12,528 nucleotides of DNA from Bacteroidales bacterium UBA755 (GTDB lineage: Bacteria; Bacteroidota; Bacteroidia; Bacteroidales; UBA932). The position numbers and the translations under genes were made by a program. The DNA is taken from assembly GCA_002297815.1 (NCBI GenBank), contig DBKH01000059.1:1-12528 (forward strand), read 5' to 3'. Under the pieces are notes generated by a model. That model made no database searches. It saw nothing but the letters and a program-made list of their open reading frames with translations, and had not been told where the DNA came from. Shown here one piece after another: positions 6,267 through 10,927 of this stretch. Every line of letters begins with the position of its first letter. Position 1 is the stretch's first letter.

Positions 6267-6740
6267 ATGAAAAAGATTATATTTCTTATTATTTGTTGCT
6301 GTGTTAGTCTAAACGTTAATGCGCAATGGCGTAAAGAATATATTCCGGGTGATGAATTAAAGAGAATTCCGTCCGAATGGAGTTACCGTTATGACATCGG
6401 AGATAAATCAATTACATTTACAGAATCAACGGGAATGCTATTGATGGTTGCAAAGAAACAATTCTTTTTGGCAAATGATGATGGAGGGGTTCCTGTTCTA
6501 ATCGGAATGTATAAGAATGGGAAGTTGATAGAGAAAGAGAATTTTATCTTTACCATAACTCCAGACAAACATGCATGTGGGTTAGTTGGCTTTAAAGAAC
6601 ACTTGAAATCAATCATTACCAATGGAACGGTAATTCGAATAGTCGCGCCATTGCACGATGATTTTGATTTTGACATAACAACCACCCAGATGCCTGAAAA
6701 ATTCGGATCAACTCAACGCAGTCTGGTTATGGGCATCTGA
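6267..6740 (+). CDS. Secreted hypothetical protein
   Basis: The 157-aa product has a clear signal peptide (MKKIIFLIICCCVSLNVNA, cleavage predicted before Q20). The three cysteines at 10-12 lie inside the hydrophobic core and do not form a convincing lipobox. The mature part (YIPGDELKRIPSEWSYRYDI, later VLIGMYKNGKLIEKENF and IRIVAPLHDDFDFDI) is rich in predicted beta strands and resembles small secreted Bacteroidales proteins of unknown function. This region is noticeably more AT-rich than the operon at 539-3509 and ftcD, suggesting a different origin. It is followed 8 bp later by a HAD-like gene. Confidence 0.7.
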   Translation: MKKIIFLIICCCVSLNVNAQWRKEYIPGDELKRIPSEWSYRYDIGDKSITFTESTGMLLMVAKKQFFLANDDGGVPVLIGMYKNGKLIEKENFIFTITPDKHACGLVGFKEHLKSIITNGTVIRIVAPLHDDFDFDITTTQMPEKFGSTQRSLVMGI

Positions 6741-6748
6741 TGTTTTAA

Positions 6749-7219
6749 ATGGACAAGCTTCTAAATGCCAAAACTGATTTATATTGGATGCCTATGAATC
6801 TGTATCTTGACATCGATGGGGTACTGCTGGATTACGCAGCAGACGCACCGGTGGAAAACGCCTCTATATTCATTGATTTTATAACCAGTGAATTCGATTG
6901 TTATTGGCTCACGACGCACTGTCAAGGAGACACAGTGACAACGATTGAGTACTTGGCCGAATATTTTCCGACTGAAGTTATAGCAAAACTCAAAGTGGTA
7001 AAGCCTACGGTTTGGAAAACTCTCAAGACAGAGGGCATCGATTTCAGCAAGCCGTTCATCTGGCTGGACGACTGCCCGTTTCGGGCAGAAATCGAGACGT
7101 TGGATTCCAAAGGAGCATCAGACTCCTTGTTCAAGGTGAATCTTGGAAACAGAGATGAGCTTCTTGGAGTCATTGAGTTCTTGAAAAGAGTAAAGGCGTT
7201 CCATTTTACATACTTTTGA
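6749..7219 (+). CDS. HAD-like phosphatase/hydrolase
   Basis: Numbered from ATG 6749 (156 aa), the four HAD motifs can be traced. Motif I is LYLDIDGVLLDY, with nucleophile D21 and acid/base D23. Motif II threonine is in WLTTH (T55/T56). A lysine comes from the KPTVWKTLK segment (K85 or K90). Motif IV is FIWLDDCP (D107/D108). The protein is small with almost no cap, similar to short HAD proteins that dephosphorylate small molecules, proteins or nucleic-acid ends; the substrate is unknown. The start is uncertain: ATG 6794 would give MNLYLDIDGVLL, the more typical opening, removing 15 residues. It follows the secreted protein gene by 8 bp. Confidence 0.75.
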   Translation: MDKLLNAKTDLYWMPMNLYLDIDGVLLDYAADAPVENASIFIDFITSEFDCYWLTTHCQGDTVTTIEYLAEYFPTEVIAKLKVVKPTVWKTLKTEGIDFSKPFIWLDDCPFRAEIETLDSKGASDSLFKVNLGNRDELLGVIEFLKRVKAFHFTYF

Positions 7220-7309
7220 AAAACTTGAGTATTTGTAAATAAATGCGACAAAAGGTAGATAGCATATACCTTAAAGCGCGATATTTTGCAAATCAAAGGT
7301 AACTATGAC

Positions 7310-7360
7310 ATGGACAAAGTAGATGCGATAATGAACGCCAAATATAATCAGATAAGTTAA
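7310..7360 (+). pseudogene. Micro-ORF resembling the leader of the HAD gene
   Basis: A 16-codon frame (MDKVDAIMNAKYNQIS) opens like the N-terminus of the HAD-like protein at 6749 (MDKLLNAKTDLYWM). This may be the stump of a duplicated and deleted relative or a chance similarity over about ten residues. It sits 90 bp downstream of the HAD gene and directly before an inverted-repeat element. Nothing else is coding in 7220-7364. Confidence 0.2.
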
Positions 7361-7364
7361 GTGT

Positions 7365-7446
7365 AAAAAATAACCTGCATCACTTCCAAGACGTAATGAA
7401 TTGATATTCAGGCTTGGCACTCTGAGATTGATGCAGCTTATTTTTT
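7365..7446. repeat. 82-bp inverted-repeat element
   Basis: AAAAAATAACCTGCATCA (7365-7382) is repeated in inverted orientation at 7429-7446, with 17 of 18 bases matching. The spacer also holds a weaker pair (CCAAG near 7386 and CTTGG near 7413). The right arm ends in a T-run, so in RNA it could act as a terminator, in either direction because the left arm begins with an A-run. The arm length would also suit a miniature mobile element; no convincing target duplication is seen. Confidence 0.6.
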
Positions 7447-7486
7447 CAACATTACTAAATGTAATGCTTAAACATTAGGAATAACA

Positions 7487-7494
7487 TATTTTTG
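7487..7494 (+). promoter_or_regulatory. Candidate -7 promoter element
   Basis: TATTTTTG matches the Bacteroidota -7 consensus TAnnTTTG completely, and a start site about 7 bp later would leave a leader of roughly 30 nt before ATG 7531. No TTTG -33 box is seen at the proper distance, so the assignment is tentative. Confidence 0.3.
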
Positions 7495-7530
7495 ATTCAT
7501 TTCAAAACAAATTCTAATTCAGATTGGACA

Positions 7531-7959
7531 ATGAGCATATTTCGTTACAACGTGTTCATTCTTGACCCCGAAAACCGCTTGATAGATCACAACGGTGAGG
7601 TAGTGCACAGTGACGGGTTCATCTATGATGTCACCTTGGTAAGTATCTCACTAACTAATGGTGAGATACTTACCTATCTTTCTAACTATCGTTCTATACG
7701 ATATTTCGAATCAAGATGTGCCAGCCCTGATGATTGGAGAGAAGGGGATAACAGAATATTGATAAGATGTTTTACAATGCTCATCTACGCTAACTGCTTT
7801 TGCAGTACATTTAGAAAGAACAAAATCTTTCTTATCATCCGTAATCAAAAGATCAAAGCCGTATTTGAGCTATTATTGAAAAACGATAAATTCAAGTGCA
7901 GGCACATTCGGGTTCCTGACATGATCGCCCCTGGCTACGTCGCGGTGACGCAGTCCTAA
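7531..7959 (+). CDS. Orphan hypothetical protein
   Basis: From ATG 7531 the product is 142 aa (MSIFRYNVFILDPENRLIDH...), without a signal peptide or clear membrane helix. The N-terminal part alternates hydrophobic and polar residues as in beta strands; the middle (RILIRCFTMLIYANCFCSTF) is cysteine-rich and hydrophobic. No family is recognised. The frame extends upstream to a TTG at 7492, but that overlaps the candidate -7 box, so ATG 7531 is preferred. A perfect 14-bp inverted repeat lies inside the gene (7638-7674). The surrounding DNA is AT-rich and looks acquired. Confidence 0.5.
   Translation: MSIFRYNVFILDPENRLIDHNGEVVHSDGFIYDVTLVSISLTNGEILTYLSNYRSIRYFESRCASPDDWREGDNRILIRCFTMLIYANCFCSTFRKNKIFLIIRNQKIKAVFELLLKNDKFKCRHIRVPDMIAPGYVAVTQS
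7638..7674. repeat. Perfect 14-bp intragenic hairpin
   Basis: GGTAAGTATCTCAC at 7638-7651 is perfectly complementary to GTGAGATACTTACC at 7661-7674, leaving a 9-nt loop. It falls within the coding frame of the orphan gene at 7531, encoding roughly SISLTNGEILTY. Such a long perfect stem inside coding sequence is unexpected by chance and may serve as an RNA structure or protein-binding site. Confidence 0.8.
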
Positions 7960-8180
7960 TGCGTAGAACTCTCCGGATGATTTCGATTGTAACGGCCAAA
8001 GATGCGCTCGCGCTACTCGAAGGAGCGGCACAATCGTCATTGAACTCACCAGTAGAGAACTACCGATCAAGTAATTACGGATGGAAAGCCTCCGATGTGA
8101 TCGGACTTGGTACACCAAAGAACGCACTGGTGTACCAAACCTCATTAAGGTGGTGTTTGGTACAGGGAAATGTGTTCTAG
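7959..8180 (+). CDS. Doubtful small ORF
   Basis: A 73-codon frame opens with an ATG overlapping the stop of the previous gene (TAATG), the arrangement of translational coupling. The first half (IVTAKDALALLEGAAQSS) could be a helix; the second half runs into the repeated regulatory boxes at 8105-8185. No family is recognised. It may be a real small coupled gene, the degraded end of something larger, or chance; the overlap with the repeat array argues for chance in its distal part. Confidence 0.22.
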   Translation: MRRTLRMISIVTAKDALALLEGAAQSSLNSPVENYRSSNYGWKASDVIGLGTPKNALVYQTSLRWCLVQGNVF

Positions 8181-8236
8181 TGTACGAAACCACTTTAGAA
8201 TGACGCTTGGTGCACAAGAAGGATGTTTTATGCACG
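8105..8236 (+). promoter_or_regulatory. Six-box regulatory array, three 50-bp units
   Basis: Related core hexamers begin at exactly 8111 (TACACC), 8131 (TGTACC), 8161 (TACAGG), 8181 (TGTACG), 8211 (TGCACA) and 8231 (TGCACG), i.e. steps of 20, 30, 20, 30, 20 bp. First boxes of each unit read TTGGTRCA (8107, 8157, 8207); second boxes read CTGGTGTAC, CTAGTGTAC and TTTATGCAC (8127, 8177, 8227). All spacings are near whole helix turns, so a protein could bind one DNA face cooperatively. The box at 8182 (GTACGAAAC) matches the box pair upstream of the TPR gene. The LytTR regulator gene lies about 200 bp downstream. Confidence 0.6.
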
Positions 8237-8291
8237 GATTGTATGTGGAAATACAGTCGCCAAGCGCATCATTACAAGCAGCCAAGTGGCA

Positions 8292-8319
8292 AGCGAGCAT
8301 ATTCAAGCGGGCATATTCA
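8292..8319. repeat. Short 14-bp tandem duplication
   Basis: AGCGAGCATATTCA at 8292-8305 is followed directly by AGCGGGCATATTCA at 8306-8319, with one mismatch. It lies between the six-box array and the LytTR-gene promoter region and has no evident function; the rest of 8237-8337 shows nothing assignable. Confidence 0.5.
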
Positions 8320-8337
8320 TAGCGATTGAGGCGGGGG

Positions 8338-8365
8338 TTTCGTACTGTATTCTTTGATTTCGTAC
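8338..8365 (-). promoter_or_regulatory. Tandem LytTR-type boxes before the LytTR gene
   Basis: TTTCGTAC occurs at 8338-8345 and 8358-8365, again exactly 20 bp apart; on the minus strand this is the same GTACGAAA pair found upstream of the TPR gene at 3729. The second box ends one base before the TTTG of a candidate promoter, a position suited to an activator or autoregulator. Inferred ligand: the LytTR protein encoded from 8436. Confidence 0.6.
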
Positions 8366-8366
8366 A

Positions 8367-8395
8367 TTTGTCGGGGAGATTGGGGGCAATATTTG
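8367..8395 (+). promoter_or_regulatory. Candidate promoter of the LytTR gene
   Basis: TTTG at 8367-8370 and AATATTTG at 8388-8395 resemble the Bacteroidota -33 and -7 boxes, but the 17-bp gap is shorter than the usual 19-21 and the -7 box lacks its first T. A G-rich spacer (GGGGAGATTGGGGG) recalls the spacer of the TPR-gene promoter (GGGATTGAGGGGATTGAGG). Weak core elements next to the tandem boxes suggest regulated expression. The leader would be about 35 nt. Confidence 0.38.
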
Positions 8396-8435
8396 GAAAT
8401 AATCTGTACATTCGTGGGCGAAACATCTGGAATTG

Positions 8436-8825
8436 ATGGGGAGATATCTTTTCATAGAGACTACGGCCAACCTACTGCGGATTCCTTTGGAGAGCCTTGT
8501 GTACGTCAAGGCTGAGGGAAACTACAGCAGGATATTCACTGTTCTTGATGTGGTCAAAGGCAGCAAGGGCACATTGGTGACATACAAGCTGGGGTGGATT
8601 CACAACAGCTTGTCCGATGTGATCGGTGATGTCGCATGCAAGAATATCGTGAGGGCCGGGAAAAGCCACATCATCAATCTGGATTTTGTCTCCGAGATCA
8701 ACATCTCGCAACAGACGTTGGCTTTGTCGGACTGCGACAGGTTCAACGTGGTGCTCTCCGACGGGCTGTCAAGGGAAGTTCTGAAAGCCTTGAAGTCCGC
8801 TCTAGGCAATGATGACAACGACTAA
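8436..8825 (+). CDS. Stand-alone LytTR-domain transcription regulator
   Basis: The 129-aa protein is little more than one LytTR DNA-binding domain. Characteristic pieces are LESLVYVKAEGNYSRIFT (residues 18-35), a linker strand pair, then CKNIVRAGKSHIINLDFVSE (68-87, equivalent to the 'F-x-R-x-H-x-S-x-I-V-N' segment) and the final helix LSREVLKALKSAL. There is no receiver or membrane domain, so activity may be set by its own level or by a partner, possibly the membrane-anchored protein encoded 12 bp downstream. LytTR proteins bind tandem 9-bp direct repeats about two helix turns apart; such pairs lie at 8338-8365 and 3729-3757. A TTG at 8433 is in frame, but the ATG at 8436 immediately after it is preferred. 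Confidence 0.87.
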   Translation: MGRYLFIETTANLLRIPLESLVYVKAEGNYSRIFTVLDVVKGSKGTLVTYKLGWIHNSLSDVIGDVACKNIVRAGKSHIINLDFVSEINISQQTLALSDCDRFNVVLSDGLSREVLKALKSALGNDDND

Positions 8826-8837
8826 ACGAAGACTCAA

Positions 8838-9743
8838 ATGAACAGACAGGACTACGATAATGTACGGGACGACGAGGTCATCTTCATAGGGGGTGACAAA
8901 GGCCGGAATACCAACGGGAACAAGCCTCACAATAGGCCTAAGTGGCGGGTTCTTGTCATCGTGCTGATTGTGCTGGTCGCGGTGGCTTTGGCCGTGGTCT
9001 GTGGAAGAGGCGAAAGGCCAACAGACGAAGACCAGACCGGTCTATTCGAGGAAAGCATCGAGACAAAAAGCGATTCCTTGACAACGGTCGTCACGGAAGA
9101 CCCTGACTCATGTGGGGTGGCATATTCAGAGAAGATTGACACGCTTGCGGCTGGAGTTCCGCTGACGTTGTACATCCCGCACTGCGCTGTCCCGGAACTC
9201 TCCGTCGGAGCTCCGGAAGAAGACAAGAGTGAATATGTCCTTGCGGCACAGGCGGCGGACATCCGGGCGGACAACCGCGAGATTCTCGGCTCGTTCGTGC
9301 TCAAAGGCGATGTGCTGGCGCAGGGAATATCCAAGAAAGGCTTCTGCGCCATCATAGACGGGCGGATCACAATAGGAGTCGCTGAAAACACGGATCTTTT
9401 CGACAAAGCCGTCGAGACAGAAGGCTATTTCTTCAGGCAATATCCTCTCGTGGACAACGGTGTGCCGGTCGATAACAATCTCAAGAGCGCCACGGTCCGA
9501 AAGGCTCTCTGCTCGAAGGGTGGCGAAATATTCATTGCTGTCTCTCAGGAAGATATGACCATGCAGCGCTTCGCCGCGACACTTGCGGCATTCGGAGTGG
9601 ATAATGCGATCTACCTCGTGGGAAGCGCATCTTCGTACGGTTGGTATATTCCCGAAGAAGGGGAAGTCGTGGAGTTCAGCATCAACGTTCACCGCCGCTC
9701 CTACCGCAACGAGTCTTACATCCGCTGGCGGAAAGCGGAATAG
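8838..9743 (+). CDS. Membrane-anchored protein with DUF2233/NAGPA-like region
   Basis: The 301-aa protein has a charged cytoplasmic N-terminus (1-35), one transmembrane helix (about 36-54, WRVLVIVLIVLVAVALAVV), an acidic linker (60-100) and an extracytoplasmic domain. The C-terminal part resembles the phosphodiester glycosidase/NAGPA (DUF2233) fold: ITIGVAENTDLFDKA, EGYFFRQYPLVDNG (195-208), KSATVRKAL, and FGVDNAIYLVGSASSYGWY (252-270), where that family has a glycine/serine-rich active-site strand near its end. That family cleaves sugar phosphodiesters; whether this copy is active cannot be judged by eye. It begins 12 bp after the LytTR gene and is surely co-transcribed, so it may be the regulator's main target or a membrane partner. 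Confidence 0.65.
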   Translation: MNRQDYDNVRDDEVIFIGGDKGRNTNGNKPHNRPKWRVLVIVLIVLVAVALAVVCGRGERPTDEDQTGLFEESIETKSDSLTTVVTEDPDSCGVAYSEKIDTLAAGVPLTLYIPHCAVPELSVGAPEEDKSEYVLAAQAADIRADNREILGSFVLKGDVLAQGISKKGFCAIIDGRITIGVAENTDLFDKAVETEGYFFRQYPLVDNGVPVDNNLKSATVRKALCSKGGEIFIAVSQEDMTMQRFAATLAAFGVDNAIYLVGSASSYGWYIPEEGEVVEFSINVHRRSYRNESYIRWRKAE

Positions 9744-9744
9744 G

Positions 9745-9775
9745 TTTGTGATTTCACTGATAATCATTATCTTTG
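9745..9775 (+). promoter_or_regulatory. Consensus Bacteroidota promoter for the TA operon
   Basis: TTTG (9745-9748) and TATCTTTG (9768-9775) match the -33 and -7 boxes fully with a 19-bp gap. Transcription should begin near 9782, giving a leader of about 14 nt before ATG 9796. This is the strongest promoter in the window and the best sequence evidence that the host belongs to the Bacteroidota. Confidence 0.75.
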
Positions 9776-9795
9776 CAAAAGACTTAACTAAATTT

Positions 9796-10245
9796 ATGAA
9801 TATGGTTTATAAAGCAATTGACATTGCGCATAAGCTGATAGCGATGGCGCAAAGAGATGAAGCAAATGGTGGGGAGTTGCTTACCAACCTTAAACTTCAA
9901 AAACTGCTGTACTATCAGCAGGGATTTCATCTTGCCAGTTTCGGAACGCCCCTTTTCAAAGAAGACATTGAGGCGTGGATGTATGGGCCAGTCGTCCCTT
10001 GCATCTACGATCATTTTCGGAAATATGGAGCTGAAGGGTTGCAGTTTGATGGTGAAATCATCTCGCTGACAGATCCTGAAGAGGAACTCTTCGCACAGGT
10101 GTATGATTCGTTCAGGGATTTTTCGGCAATTGGGTTGATGAATCGCACGCACAAGGAAAAACCTTGGCTAGACTCCTATCCGCACGACCGCGGCACAGTG
10201 ATCGATCAAAACCTGATGAAGGAATATTTCAAAACCCAATTTTAA
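9796..10245 (+). CDS. Panacea-domain (DUF4065, SocA-like) antitoxin
   Basis: From ATG 9796 the protein is 149 aa and consists of a single Panacea domain. Signature stretches are NLKLQKLLYYQQGFHLA (31-47), IEAWMYGPVVPCIYDHFRKYG (58-78) and LMNRTHKEKPW (114-124). Panacea proteins are hyper-versatile antitoxins that neutralise many unrelated toxins encoded next to them; some were earlier called GepA or SocA-like. The frame stays open upstream to 9583 inside the preceding gene, but the consensus promoter at 9745-9775 fixes the start at 9796 (or ATG 9802). The next gene starts 7 bp after its stop, as expected for a toxin-antitoxin pair. Confidence 0.88.
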   Translation: MNMVYKAIDIAHKLIAMAQRDEANGGELLTNLKLQKLLYYQQGFHLASFGTPLFKEDIEAWMYGPVVPCIYDHFRKYGAEGLQFDGEIISLTDPEEELFAQVYDSFRDFSAIGLMNRTHKEKPWLDSYPHDRGTVIDQNLMKEYFKTQF

Positions 10246-10252
10246 TAGGCTT

Positions 10253-10645
10253 ATGGGCAAGCAATTAAAGATCGCGGCTCCTGAAGTTAAAATTCAGGAG
10301 TCGGTGAAAGTTGTATTCGGGTTCTCCGAACTGAGACAATGCAGTTACATCAATGCCACAAACGATGGGAAATTTTTCATAAGATTCATCGAGCGTCTGA
10401 AGAAACTTTGTACGCTGACTTGGAATCAGGTTTACACATCATCAAGGCATTCTTTTGGAACAGAGACAATTATGAAAGAGAACCTAAATTCCTCCACACA
10501 ACAGCTATGTCCTTCTGGTGTGGACAAATTACTTATCCTGCGTGCCACTGGAGACAATCACTCTTTTCTCGGCTACCGCTCCGATGATGTCTTTCAGATA
10601 CTGTTCATAGAGTACCGATTCGGAGATATTTACCAGCATTATTAA
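10253..10645 (+). CDS. Probable toxin partner of the Panacea antitoxin
   Basis: The 130-aa protein has no signal peptide or membrane segment. Likely conserved parts are KFFIRFIERLKKLCTLTWNQ (40-59), SSRHSFGTETI (63-73) and LLILRATGDNHSFLGYR (93-109), ending FQILFIEYRFGDIYQHY (114-130). The succession of an Arg-His pair, a 'DN-x-x-F-x-GYR' turn and a terminal strand with tyrosine and histidine is reminiscent of small RelE-like ribonuclease folds, but I cannot place it in a named family. Its identity as toxin rests mainly on the 7-bp spacing after a Panacea gene and its size. It appears intact. Confidence 0.6.
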   Translation: MGKQLKIAAPEVKIQESVKVVFGFSELRQCSYINATNDGKFFIRFIERLKKLCTLTWNQVYTSSRHSFGTETIMKENLNSSTQQLCPSGVDKLLILRATGDNHSFLGYRSDDVFQILFIEYRFGDIYQHY

Positions 10646-10782
10646 TGACATGTTCAAGCATACACAAAGGATATGACAAAAATATGTTCAAGGAATAAAC
10701 AGGCAGAAACAACCAACGAAAAGCAACTTGAATGAAGCCGCTCAATGAATCAAAGTGACAATACGGGCTTGGGGGCATCTTC

Positions 10783-10807
10783 GGTCGCTTCGACAAGCTC
10801 AGCGACC
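10783..10807. repeat. REP-like hairpin
   Basis: GGTCGCT (10783-10789) is inverted at 10801-10807 (AGCGACC) around an 11-nt loop containing TCGACAAGCTC. This short palindromic unit resembles dispersed REP-type sequences seen in many genomes. It lies between the toxin gene and ftcD and could act as terminator or mRNA stabiliser. Nothing else in 10646-10927 could be assigned, apart from two copies of ATGTTCAAG at 10650 and 10684. Confidence 0.6.
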
Positions 10808-10927
10808 TAGGAAAACACGCAAGGGTTCACATTTTTAAGAGAATCGGAAGATTCCCTTTGGGTTTGCAATGATTTTTGGGAAAATATTCATAAATTTATA
10901 GCCACATATTAAAAACACATAACCATT

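Noticed and set aside
8105..8236. Six-box array considered as a CRISPR array.
   Set aside because: The repeated boxes are 6-9 bp and degenerate, with no 25-40 bp identical repeats, unique spacers or cas genes.
9627..9640. TTCGTACGG in the membrane-anchored protein gene resembling a LytTR half-box.
   Set aside because: Single box inside coding sequence with no partner 20 bp away.
9126..9767. Long minus-strand ORF of 213 codons opposite the membrane-anchored protein gene.
   Set aside because: It mirrors a plausible plus-strand gene with a membrane helix and family-like motifs; its own sequence shows no domain.
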